This document shows, one piece after another, positions 24,382 to 37,302 of a DNA stretch of 64,000 nt (position 1 is the first letter of the stretch; each line of letters starts with the position of its first letter). The stretch comes from Pseudorasbora parva. Taxonomy: Eukaryota > Chordata > Actinopteri > Cypriniformes > Gobionidae. The position numbers were made by a program, and so were the translations under genes. The DNA lies in assembly GCF_024679245.1 (NCBI RefSeq), contig NC_090179.1:4262820-4326819 (forward strand), given 5' to 3'. Below the pieces are notes generated by a model that was not told the DNA's origin, ran no database searches, and saw nothing but the letters and a program-made list of their open reading frames with translations.

Positions 24382-26517
24382 ATTATTCTGCTTCTTCTTC
24401 CGCCATAGGAGTCTCTGGCAGCCCATAGAACCGTATGGTAAAAAGTTGTGAAATTTGGCACACTCATAGAGGCCAGTCTGAGCTGTCACTATAGCAAATT
24501 TGGTGCCTCTAACTCAATCTCTCTAGCGCCACCACCTGTCCAAAGTTTCACTCATATTTATGCTTATAACTTTTGACCCCTAAGGGCTAGAAACAAAATT
24601 CTTTTTTCATCGGATTCCTTGGCTCAAGCCGATTCGATTTCACCCTATGATGTCATTTTCCGGTATGCAAATTTTCCCGCCATTTTGAATTTTCTGAAAA
24701 ACCTACTTTTTCGAACTCCTCCTAGGCCGTTGCTCCGATTTTCACGAAAATTGAAACAGATCATCTTCAGAGCATGTTGACAAAAAGTTATGGAATTCAA
24801 GTTGATTCGTCCAATCGTTTTCAATAAACGCACAAACAAATTTTACGTGGAGGTTGCAAAAACACACTAAAGGCTATATCTCCGCAACGCTTTATCGTAT
24901 TCAAACCAACCTTGGTACATGTCATCACAAGCATGACTTGAAGCAACATGCAGCGTTTCGGCGCAGCGCCACCTACCTGTCCGGAGATACGAAAAATGCC
25001 TATTTTGGCTTATAACTTCTGAACCGTTTATCCAAAAATCATAAAATTGGTCTCATTAGATTCAGGGCGTCATGCCGAGTCGACTGATATCCAATTTTAC
25101 CATGTCGGCCATTTTGGATGTCGGCCATTTTGAATTATGTGCAAAAATGCTGTATTTTATGAACGCATGAACAGATTGTTATGAAACTTGGTATGGGTCA
25201 TCACCACGATGCCCTGAAGTAGCCTGAGAAGTTTCGAAACAGCGCCACCTAGTGGAGAATTTTTTTTTTCAAACGCTTATAACTTTGGGTGTGGTTGACA
25301 TATTTTGATGGGAGTGTGTTTTTTGGTCTCCTGAATCCTTGCCGACTCCAACGATACCAGACTTGCCAGGTTTCGGCATATGGTTTGCGCAGAGTTGTAA
25401 TTTAGTGCTTAAAAAACATTTGCTGATATCTTCGAAACCGCTAGTCCGATCGAGACGAAACCAGCCTCAGAAGTTCGGAAACATAGGTCGATAGCTATAC
25501 GCTAATGCCCAAATCTCAAAATATTGATAGTAAGGGGTAGTAAAATCCAATCAAAGTCAGGTGTCAGTCCTTTTTTACGTGTTTTTTCATATAAATGTCT
25601 ATAACTCCAAAACAAAATGAAATATTTTCACCAAACTTGACACACATATGTATGGGCTCACTACGAGGACACATAAAAAAATTGGTGGGATTGTGCCTCT
25701 TGGTGGCGCTATAATAAAACAAAACATGAAATTCCCATTGACTTCAATGCAGTATTACGGTTTAAAATGCTAATGCTATAATTTAAGAATGCACTAGTGT
25801 ATCATTACAAAACTCGGTATGTGTCTTCCGCTCTATGTCCCGAAGATATTCAAAAAGTTTCGGGGCAGCGCCACCTTGTGGTCAAAAGTTGTAATAAAAT
25901 GTACAAAAATGCTAATAACTTTTGATTAAATTAGCCTATTGTAATGAGACTGGTCATAATACATTCATTGGCTCATGCCGAGAAGATAGATACCAATTTT
26001 GCCATATTTTGCAAACATATCTGTGCTCCATCTTGTTATTTGTTAAAAATCTACTTTTTCAAACTCATCCTAGACCGTTTGTCCGATTTTCACCAAAATT
26101 GATCCGTATCGTCTTCAGACCATGCTGACAAATACTTATGGATTTCGGATTGATAGACAAAACAGTTTTCATATACCACTGCAACAGAGTTGAGCCATGA
26201 TGCAAAAATTACTCTTGAGGCTGTATCTCTGCAATGCTTTGACATATTGACACCAAACTTTGCATGTGTCATTGTCATCTCAATCTGACTAAACCACATC
26301 AGTTTCGTAACAGTGACACCTATTGGTCGAAAGTGATAAACCATTAAACCATTATTATTGACTGTATTTAAAATTTGACTGCTATTTTGCCTAAAATCAA
26401 CTTAATAGGTCCTTAATGGCTCATTGTTGCAGTTGGCTTGAGACTTCCAGCCATGCTGGCATGTCTTGTCTTCTTCTTTGCGCTTGGCCCCGATAATGGC
26501 TGCTTGCAGCTATATTT
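24382..26517 (+). repeat. Array-2 unit 8 (no module)
   Basis: Types b and B. It combines 'cagtccttttttacg' with 'gaaatatt', a pairing different from units 5 and 7. It shares 'ctcaatctctctag' with unit 11. Confidence 0.94.
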
Positions 26518-28662
26518 ATTATTCTGCTTCTTCTTCTTCTTCTTCCGCCATAGGAGTCTCTGGCAGCCCATAGAACCGTATGGTAAAAAGTTGTGAAATT
26601 TGGCACACTCATAGAGGCCAGTCTGAGCTGTCACTATAGCAAATTTGGTGCCTCTAACTCAATCCCTCTAGCGCCACCACCTGTCCAAAGTTTCACTCAT
26701 ATTTATGCTTATAACTTTTGACCCCTAAGGGCTAGAAACAAAATTCTTTTTTCATCGGATTCCTTGGCTCAAGCCGATTCGATTTCACCCTATGATGTCA
26801 TTTTCCGGTATGCAAATTTTCCCGCCATTTTGAATTTTCTGAAAAACCTACTTTTTCGAACTCCTCCTAGGCCGTTGCTCCGATTTTCACGAAAATTGAA
26901 ACAGATCATCTTCAGAGCATGTTGACAAAAAGTTATGGAATTCAAGTTGATTCGTCCAATCGTTTTCAATAAACGCACAAACAAATTTTACGTGGAGGTT
27001 GCAAAAACACACTAAAGGCTATATCTCCGCAACGCTTTATCGTATTCAAACCAACCTTGGTACATGTCATCACAAGCATGACTTGAAGCAACATGCAGCG
27101 TTTCGGCGCAGCGCCACCTACCTGTCCGGAGATACGAAAAATGCCTATTTTGGCTTATAACTTCTGAACCGTTTATCCAAAAATCATAAAATTGGTCTCA
27201 TTAGATTCAGGGCGTCATGCCGAGTCGACTGATATCCAATTTTACCATGTCGGCCATTTTGGATGTCGGCCATTTTGAATTATGTGCAAAAATGCTGTAT
27301 TTTATGAACGCATGAACAGATTGTTATGAAACTTGGTATGGGTCATCACCACGATGCCCTGAAGTAGCCTGAGAAGTTTCGAAACAGCGCCACCTAGTGG
27401 AGAATTTTTTTTTTCAAACGCTTATAACTTTGGGTGTGGTTGACATATTTTGATGGGAGTGTGTTTTTTGGTCTCCTGAATCCTTGCCGACTCCAACGAT
27501 ACCAGACTTGCCAGGTTTCGGCATATGGTTTGCGCAGAGTTGTAATTTAGTGCTTAAAAAACATTTGCTGATATCTTCGAAACCGCTAGTCCGATCGAGA
27601 CGAAACCAGCCTCAGAAGTTCGGAAACATAGGTCGATAGCTATACGCTAATGCCCAAATCTCAAAATATTGATAGTAAGGGGTAGTAAAATCCAATCAAA
27701 GTCAGGTGTCAGTCATTTTTTACGTGTTTTTTCATATAAATGTCTATAACTCCAAAACAAAATGAAATATTTTCACCAAACTTGACACACATATGTATGG
27801 GCTCACTACGAGGAAACATAAAAAAATTGGTGGGATTGTGCCTCTTGGTGGCGCTATAATAAAACAAAACATGAAATTCCCATTGACTTCAATGCAGTAT
27901 TACGGTTTAAAATGCTAATGCTATAATTTAAGAATGCACTAGTGTATCGTTACAAAACTCGGTATGTGTCTTCCGCTCTATGTCCCGAAGATATTCAAAA
28001 AGTTTCGGGGCAGCGCCACCTTGTGGTCAAAAGTTGTAATAAAATGTACAAAAATGCTAATAACTTTTGATTAAATTAGCCTATTGTAATGTGACTGGTC
28101 ATAATACATTCATTGGCTCATGCCGAGAAGATAGATACCAATTTTGCCATATTTTGCAAACATATCTGTGCTCCATCTTGTTATTTGTTAAAAATCTACT
28201 TTTTCAAACTCATCCTAGACCGTTTGTCCGATTTTCACCAAAATTGATCCGTATCGTCTTCAGACCATGCTGACAAATACTTATGGATTTCGGATTGATA
28301 GACAAAACAGTTTTCATATACCACTGCAACAGAGTTGAGCCATGATGCAAAAATTACTCTTGAGGCTGTATCTCTGCAATGCTTTGACATATTGACACCA
28401 AACTTTGCATGTGTCATTGTCATCTCAATCTGACTAAACCACATCAGTTTCGTAACAGTGACACCTATTGGTCGAAAGTGATAAACCATTAAACCATTAT
28501 TATTGACTGTATTTAAAATTTGACTGCTATTTTGCCTAAAATCAACTTAATAGGTCCTTAATGGCTCATTGTTGCAGTTGGCTTGAGACTTCCAGCCATG
28601 CTGGCATGTCTTGTCTTCTTCTTTGCGCTTGGCCCCGATAATGGCTGCTTGCAGCTATATTT
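26518..28662 (+). repeat. Array-2 unit 9 (no module)
   Basis: Types b and B. Private changes include 'cgaggaaacat' and 'gtaatgtgactgg'. Confidence 0.94.
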
Positions 28663-30795
28663 ATTATTCTGCTTCTTCCGCCATAGGAGTCTCTGGCAGC
28701 CCATAGAACCGTATGGTAAAAAGTTGTGAAATTTGGCACACTCATAGAGGCCAGTCTGAGCTGTCACTATAGCAAATTTGGTGCCTCTAACTCAATCCCT
28801 CTAGCGCCACCACCTGTCCAAAGTTTCACTCATATTTATGCTTATAACTTTTGACCCCTAAGGGCTAGAAACAAAATTCTTTTTTCATCGGATTCCTTGG
28901 CTCAAGCCGATTCGATTTCACCCTATGATGTCATTTTCCGGTATGCAAATTTTCCCGCCATTTTGAATTTTCTGAAAAACCTACTTTTTCGAACTCCTCC
29001 TAGGCCGTTGCTCCGATTTTCACGAAAATTGAAACAGATCATCTTCAGAGCATGTTGACAAAAAGTTATGGAATTCAAGTTGATTCGTCCAATCGTTTTC
29101 AATAAACGCACAAACAAATTTTACGTGGAGGTTGCAAAAACACACTAAAGGCTATATCTCCGCAACGCTTTATCGTATTCAAACCAAACTTGGTACATGT
29201 CATCACAAGCATGACCTGAAGCAACATGCAGCGTTTCGGCGCAGCGCCACCTACTGGTCCGGAGATACGAAAAATGCATATTTTGGCTTATAACTTCTGA
29301 ACCGTTTATCCAAAAATCATAAAATTGGTCTCATTAGATTCAGGGCGTCATGCCGAGTCGACTGATATCCAATTTTACCATGTCGGCCATTTTGGATGTC
29401 GGCCATTTTGAATTATGTGCAAAAATGCTGTATTTTATGAACGCATGAACAGATTGTTATGAAACTTGGTATGGGTCATCACCACGATGCCCTGAAGTAG
29501 CCTGAGAAGTTTCGAAACAGCGCCACCTAGTGGAGAATTTTTTTTTTCAAACGCTTATAACTTTGGGTGTGGTTGACATATTTTGATGGGAGTGTGTTTT
29601 TTGGTCTCCTGAATCCTTGCCGACTCCAACGATACCAGACTTGCCAGGTTTCGGCATATGGTTTGCGCAGAGTTGTAATTTAGTGCTTAAAAAACATTTG
29701 CTGATATCTTCGAAACCGCTAGTCCGATCGAGACGAAACCAGCCTCAGAAGTTCGGAAACATAGGTCGATAGCTATACGCTAATGCCCAAATCTCAAAAT
29801 ATTGATAGTAAGGGGTAGTAAAATCCAATCAAAGTCAGGTGTCAGTCATTTTTTACGTGTTTTTTCATATAAATGTCTATAACTCCAAAACAAAATGAAA
29901 TATTTTCACCAAACTTGACACACATATGTATGGGCTCACTATGAGGACACATAAAAAAATTGGTGGGATTGTGCCTCTTGGTGGCGCTATAATAAAACAA
30001 AACATGAAATTCCCATTGACTTCAATGCAGTATTATGGTTTAAAATGCTAATGCTATAATTTACGAATGCATTAGCGTATCGTTACAAAACTCGGTATGT
30101 GTCTTCCGCTCCATGTCCTGAAGATACTCAAAAAGTTTCGGGGTAGCGCCACCTTGTGGTCAAAAGTTGTAATAAAATGTACAGAAATGCAAATAACTTT
30201 TGATTAAATTAACCCATTGTAATGAAACTGGTCATAATACAGTCAATGGCTCATGCCGAGAACATGGATACCAATTGTGCCATATTTTGCAAACCTATCT
30301 GTCCTCCGTCTTGTTATTTGTTAAAAACCTACTTTTTCAAACTCATCCTAGACCGTTTGTCCGATTTTCACCAAAATTGAACCGTATCGTCTTTAGACCA
30401 TGCCGACAAATAGTTATGGATTTCATGTTGATAGACAAAACAGTTTTCATATACCACTGCAACAGAGTTGAGCCATGATGCAAAAATGACTCTTGAGGCT
30501 GTATCTCTGCAATGCTTTGACATATTGACACCAAACTTTGCATGTGTCATTGTCATCTCAATCTGACTAAACCACATCAGTTTCGTAACAGTGACACCTA
30601 TTGGTCGAAAGTGATAAACCATTAAACCATTATTATTGACTGTATTTAAAATTTGACTGCTATTTTGCCTAAAATCAACTTAATAGGTCCTTAATGGCTC
30701 ATTGTTGCAGTTGGCTTGAGACTTCCAGCCATGCTGGCATGTCTTGTCTTCTTCTTTGCGCTTGGCCCCGATAATGGCTGCTTGCAGCTATATTT
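28663..30795 (+). repeat. Array-2 unit 10 (no module; strongly mosaic)
   Basis: The 5' half starts as type a ('caaacttggtac', 'ctactggtccgg') but switches to the b state at 'cagattgttatg', then to type A at 'gtattatgg'. It has private changes near 30380-30430 ('attgaaccgtatcgtcttta', 'gatttcatgttgatag') that resemble the older units 0 and 13. Confidence 0.94.
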
Positions 30796-32931
30796 ATTAT
30801 TCTGCTTCTTCTTCCGCCATAGGAGTCTCTGGCAGCCCATAGAACCGTATGGTAAAAAGTTGTGAAATTTGGCACACTCATAGAGGCCAGTCTGAGCTGT
30901 CACTATAGCAAATTTGGTGCCTCTAACTCAATCTCTCTAGCGCCACCACCTGTCCAAAGTTTCACTCATATTTATGCTTATAACTTTTGACCCCTAAGGG
31001 CTAGAAACAAAATTCTTTTTTCATCGGATTCCTTGGCTCAAGCCGATTCGATTTCACCCTATGATGTCATTTTCCGGTATGCAAATTTTCCCGCCATTTT
31101 GAATTTTCTGAAAAACCTACTTTTTCAAACTCCTCCTAGGCCGTTGCTCCGATTTTCACGAAAATTGAAACAGATCATCTTCAGAGCATGTTGACAAAAA
31201 GTTATGGAATTCAAGTTGATTCGTCCAATCGTTTTCAATAAACGCACAAACAAATTTTACGTGGAGGTTGCAAAAACACACTAAAGGCTATATCTCCGCA
31301 ACGCTTTATCGTATTCAAACCAACCTTGGTACATGTCATCACAAGCATGACTTGAAGCAACATGCAGCGTTTCGGCGCAGCGCCACCTACCTGTCCGGAG
31401 ATACGAAAAATGCCTATTTTGGCTTATAACTTCTGAACCGTTTATCCAAAAATCATAAAATTGGTCTCATTAGATTCAGGGCGTCATGCCGAGTCGACTG
31501 ATATCCAATTTTACCATGTCGGCCATTTTGGATGTCGGCCATTTTGAATTATGTGCAAAAATGCTGTATTTTATGAACGCATGAACAGATTGTTATGAAA
31601 CTTGGTATGGGTCATCACCACGATGCCCTGAAGTAGCCTGAGAAGTTTCGAAACAGCGCCACCTAGTGGAGAATTTTTTTTTTCAAACGCTTATAACTTT
31701 GGGTGTGGTTGACATATTTTGATGGGAGTGTGTTTTTTGGTCTCCTGAATCCTTGCCGACTCCAACGATACCAGACTTGCCAGGTTTCGGCATATGGTTT
31801 GCGCAGAGTTGTAATTTAGTGCTTAAAAAACATTTGCTGATATCTTCGAAACCGCTAGTCCGATCGAGACGAAACCAGCCTCAGAAGTTCGGAAACATAG
31901 GTCGATAGCTATACGCTAATGCCCAAATCTCAAAATATTGATAGTAAGGGGTAGTAAAATCCAATCAAAGTCAGGTGTCAGTCATTTTTTACGTGTTTTT
32001 TCATATAAATGTCTATAACTCCAAAACAAAATGAAATATTTTCACCAAACTTGACACACATATGTATGGGCTCACTACGAGGACACATAAAAAAATTGGT
32101 GGGATTGTGCCTCTTGGTGGCGCTATAATAAAACAAAACATGAAATTCCCATTGACTTCAATGCAGTATTACGGTTTAAAATGCTAATGCTATAATTTAA
32201 GAATGCACTAGTGTATCGTTACAAAACTCGGTATGTGTCTTCCGCTCTATGTCCCGAAGATATTCAAAAAGTTTCGGGGCAGCGCCACCTTGTGGTCAAA
32301 AGTTGTAATAAAATGTACAAAAATGCTAATAACTTTTGATTAAATTAGCCTATTGTAATGAGACTGGTCATAATACATTCATTGGCTCATGCCGAGAAGA
32401 TAGATACCAATTTTGCCATATTTTGCAAACATATCTGTGCTCCGTCTTGTTATTTGTTAAAAATCTACTTTTTCAAACTCATCCTAGACCGTTTGTCCGA
32501 TTTTCACCAAAATTGATCCGTATCGTCTTCAGACCATGCTGACAAATACTTATGGATTTCGGATTGATAGACAAAACAGTTTTCATATACCACTGCAACA
32601 GAGTTGAGCCATGATGCAAAAATTACTCTTGAGGCTGTATCTCTGCAATGCTTTGACATATTGACACCAAACTTTGCATGTGTCATTGTCATCTCAATCT
32701 GACTAAACCACATCAGTTTCGTAACAGTGACACCTATTGGTCGAAAGTGATAAACCATTAAACCATTATTATTGACTGTATTTAAAATTTGACTGCTATT
32801 TTGCCTAAAATCAACTTAATAGGTCCTTAATGGCTCATTGTTGCAGTTGGCTTGAGACTTCCAGCCATGCTGGCATGTCTTGTCTTCTTCTTTGCGCTTG
32901 GCCCCGATAATGGCTGCTTGCAGCTATATTT
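30796..32931 (+). repeat. Array-2 unit 11 (no module)
   Basis: Types b and B, with 'tccgtcttg' in the A state, 'ctcaatctctctag' shared with unit 8, and 'tttttcaaactcctcc' as a private change. Confidence 0.94.
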
Positions 32932-32946
32932 ATTATTATTATTATT

Positions 32947-33005
32947 AGGGGCCAAGCACCGAAGGTGCGGAGGCACCTATTGAAATCGTTAGTGTTCCTA
33001 TTATT
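32947..33005 (+). repeat. One 59-bp head module after an extended ATT run
   Basis: A single copy is preceded by five consecutive ATT repeats instead of the usual direct junction to TATTT. Confidence 0.96.
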
Positions 33006-33014
33006 ATTATTCTG

Positions 33015-33056
33015 CTTCTTCTTCTTCTTCTTCTTCTTCTTCTTCTTCTTCTTCTT
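33015..33056 (+). repeat. (CTT)14 microsatellite in unit 12
   Basis: This is the longest CTT tract in the array. On the reverse strand it makes the poly-lysine run of a 103-codon ORF, which is not a gene. Confidence 0.97.
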
Positions 33057-35174
33057 CCGCCATAGGAGTCTCTGGCAGCCCATAGAAGCGTATGGTAAAA
33101 AGTTGTGAAATTTGGCACACTCATAGAGGCCAGTCTGAGCTGTCACTATAGCAAATTTGGTGCCTCTAACTCAATCCCTCTAGCGCCACCACCTGTCCAA
33201 AGTTTCACTCATATTTATGCTTATAACTTTTGACCCCTAAGGGCTAGAAACAAAATTCTTTTTTCATCGGATTCCTTGGCTCAAGCCGATTCGATTTCAC
33301 CCTATGATGTCATTTTCCGGTATGCAAATTTTCCCGCCATTTTGAATTTTCTGAAAAACCTACTTTTTCGAACTCCTCCTAGGCCGTTGCTCCGATTTTC
33401 ACGAAAATTGAAACAGATCATCTTCAGAGCATGTTGACAAAAAGTTATGGAATTCAAGTTGATTCGTCCAATCGTTTTCAATAAACGCACAAACAAATTT
33501 TACGTGAGGGTTGCAAAAACACACTAAAGGCTATATCTCCGCAACGCTTTATCGTATTCAAACCAACCTTGGTACATGTCATCACAAGCATGACTTGAAG
33601 CAACATGCAGCGTTTCGGCGCAGCGCCACCTACCTGTCCGGAGATACGAAAAATGCCTATTTTGGCTTATAACTTCTGAACCGTTTATCCAAAAATCATA
33701 AAATTGGTCTCATTAGATTCAGGGCGTCATGCCGAGTCGACTGATATCCAATTTTACCATGTCGGCCATTTTGGATGTCGGCCATTTTGAATTATGTGCA
33801 AAAATGCTGTATTTTATGAACGCATGAACAGATTGTTATGAAACTTGGTATGGGTCATCACCACGATGCCCTGAAGTAGCCTGAGAAGTTTCGAAACAGC
33901 GCCACCTAGTGGAGAATTTTTTTTTTCAAACGCTTATAACTTTGGGTGTGGTTGACATATTTTGATGGGAGTGTGTTTTTTGGTCTCCTGAATCCTTGCC
34001 GACTCCAACGATACCAGACTTGCCAGGTTTCGGCATATGGTTTGCGCAGAGTTGTAATTTAGTGCTTAAAAAACATTTGCTGATATCTTCGAAACCGCTA
34101 GTCCGATCGAGACGAAACCAGCCTCAGAAGTTCGGAAACATAGGTCGATAGCTATACGCTAATACCCAAATCTCAAAATATTGATAGTAAGGGGTAGTAA
34201 AATCCAATCAAAGTCAGGTGTCAGTCCTTTTTTACGTGTTTTTTCATATAAATGTCTATAACTCCAAAACAAAATGAGATATTTTCACCAAACTTGACAC
34301 ACATATGTATGGGCTCACTATGAGGACACATAAAAAAATTGGTGGGATTGTGTCTCTTGGTGGCGCTATAATAAAACAAAACATGAAATTCCCATTGACT
34401 TCAATGCAGTATTATGGTTTAAAATGCTAATGCTATAATTTAAGAATGCATTAGCGTATCGTTACAAAACTCGGTATGTGTCTTCCGCTCCATGTCCTGA
34501 AGATACTCAAAAAGTTTCGGGGTAGCGCCACCTTGTGGTCAAAAGTTGTAATAAAATGTACAGAAATGCGAATAACTTTTGATTAAATTAACCCATTGTA
34601 ATGAAACTGGTCATAATACAGTCAATGGCTCATGCCGAGAACATGGATACCAATTGTGCCATATTTTGCAAACCTATCTGTCCTCCGTCTTGTTATTTGT
34701 TAAAAACCTACTTTTTCAAACTCATCCTAGACCGTTTGTCCGATTTTCACCAAAATTGATCCGTATCGTCTTCAGACCATGCTGACAAATAGTTATGGAT
34801 TTCGGATTGATAGACAAAACAGTTTTCATATACCACTGCAACAGAGTTGAGCCATGATGCAAAAATTACTCTTGAGGCTGTATCTCTGCAATGCTTTGAC
34901 ATATTGACACCAAACTTTGCATGTGTCATTGTCATCTCAATCTGACTAAACCACATCAGTTTCGTAACAGTGACACCTATTGGTCGAAAGTGATAAACCA
35001 TTAAACCATTATTATTGACTGTATTTAAAATTTGACTGCTATTTTGCCTAAAATCAACTTAATAGGTCCTTAATGGCTCATTGTTACAGTTGGCTTGAGA
35101 CTTCCAGCCATGCTGGCATGTCTTGTCTTCTTCTTTGCGCTTGGCCCCGATAATGGCTGCTTGCAGCTATATTT

Positions 35175-37302
35175 ATTATTATTATTCTTCCGCTCACAAG
35201 TCTATGGCAGCCCATAGAACCGCTCGCGGGAACATGATGAAATCTGGCACACATATAAAGGACAGTCACAACTGTCAATATATCAAAATTTGAGTCTCTA
35301 ACTCAATCCCTCTAGCGCCACCAACAGTCCAAAGTTGCGTTCATGTTTATGCTAATAACTCCTGAACTAAAAGGGCTAGAAACAAAATCCAAATTTCCTC
35401 TGACTCCTTGGCTCAAGCCGATTCGATTGCACCCTATGACGTCGTTTTGCGTCATAAAAATTACCCGCCATTTTTAATTTTCAAAAAAACCTACTTTTCC
35501 GAACTCTTCCTAGACGGTTCGTCTGAGTTGCACGAAAATTGAACCAGATCATCTTCAGTCCATGTTGACAAAAAGTTATGGAATTCAAGTTGATTCTTCA
35601 AATCGTTTACGAAAAATGTGCGAACAAATTTTACGTAGAGGTTGCAAAAAAAACTAAAGGCTATATCTCTGCAACGCTTTATCGTATTCAAACCAAACTT
35701 GGCACATGTCATCACAAGCATGACCTGAGGCAACATGCAGCGTTTCGGCGCAGTGCACCCTACTGGTCCGGAGATACAAAAAAGGGCTATTTTGGCTTAT
35801 AACTTCTAAACCGTTTATCCAAAAATCATAAAATGTATCTCCTTAGATACGGGGAGTCATGTCGAGTCAACTGATATCCAAGTTTACTAGGTCTGCCTTT
35901 TTGGCTGTCGGCCATTTTGATTTATGTGCTAAAATGCTGTATTTTATGAACGCATGAACGGATTGTTACGAAACTTGGTATGGGTCATAAGCACAATGCC
36001 CTGAAGTAGCCTGAGAAGTTTCGAAACAGCGCCACCTAGTGGAGAATTTTTTTCCCCCAAATGCTTATAACTTTGGCTGTGGTTGACATATTTGGATGGG
36101 AGTAACTTTTTTTGTCTCCTGAATCCTTGCCGAGTCCAACGATATCAGACTTGCCAGGTTTCAGCGTATGGTTTGCGCAGCGTTGTAATTTAGTGCTTAA
36201 AAAACATAAGCTGATATCTTCAAAACCGCTAGTCCGATCGAGACGAAACCAGCCTCAGAAGTTCGGAAACATAGGTCGATAGATAAAGGCAAAAGCCCAA
36301 ATCTCAAAATATTGATAGTAAGGGGTAGTAAAATCCAATCAAAGTCAGGTGTCAGTCATTTTTTACGTGTTTTTTCATGTAAATGTTTATAACTCCAAAA
36401 CAAAATGAGATATTTTTACCAAACTGGACACGTATGTGTATGGGCTCATTCTGAGGACAAATTAAAAAAATGGTGGCACTGTGGCTCTTGGTGGCGCTAT
36501 AATAGAACAAAACATGAAATTCCCATTGACTTCAATGCAGTATTAGGGAATAAAATGCTAACGTTACACTTAACAAATGCATTAGTGTATCATTACAAAA
36601 CTCGGTATGTGTCTTCTGCTCCATGCCCTGAAGGTACTCAAAAAGTTTTCGGGCAGCGCCACCTTGTGGTCAAAAGTTGTAATAAGGTGTACAAAATGCT
36701 AATAACTTTTGATTAAATTAGCCTATTTTAATGAGACTGGTCACATTCATTGGCTCCTGCCGAGAACATAGATACCAATTTTGTCCATATTTGGCAAAGC
36801 TCTCTGCCCTCTATCTTGTTATTGGTTAAAAACACACTTTTTCAAACTCGTCCTAGACCGTTTGTCCGATTTTCACCAAAATTGAATCGTATCGTCTCCA
36901 GACCATGTGAACAAATAATTATGGATTTCGTGTTGATAGACAAAACAGTTGTCATATACCACTGCAACAAATTTGAGCTATGATGCAAAAATGACTCTTG
37001 AGGCTGTATCTCTGCAATGCTTTGACATATTGAGACCAAACTTTGCATGTGTCATTTCCACCTTAGTTTGATTACACCACATCAGTTTCGTAACAGTGCC
37101 ACCTTTTGGTCGAAAATGATAAACTATTAAATCATTATTATTGAATGTATTTAAAATTGTACTGCTTTTTTTGCCCAAAATCAACTTAAGTTGTTAATGG
37201 CTCATTGTTGCAGTTGGTCTTATACTCCTAGCTAGCTATGCTGGCATGTCTTAGGGTCTTCATTTCGCTTGGCCCCGACAATTGCTGCTTGCAGCTATAT
37301 TT
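35175..37302 (+). repeat. Array-2 unit 13: diverged copy within the array
   Basis: It follows the same layout and ends with GCTTGGCCCC and GCTGC-TT-GCAGC, but it differs at many sites and small indels and has no module or CTT run. Some states match array 1 rather than array 2 ('agttgcgttcatgtttatgc', 'gaaaattgaaccagatc'). Others match the old half copy at 7768-8737 ('aaattgaatcgtatcgtctc', 'gttttcgggcagc'). Confidence 0.93.

Larger units (their letters stand above)
32932..35174 (+). repeat. Array-2 unit 12 (1 head module; longest CTT run)
   Basis: Extra ATT repeats precede one module, and 14 CTT repeats follow. Type b 5' half, type A 3' half. Confidence 0.94.

Noticed and set aside
32835..33146. 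103-codon reverse ORF with a long lysine run in array 2 (and its shorter equivalents in other units)
   Set aside because: The lysines are the antisense of CTT repeats, length changes with repeat number, and the frame is not conserved in older units. Not a gene.
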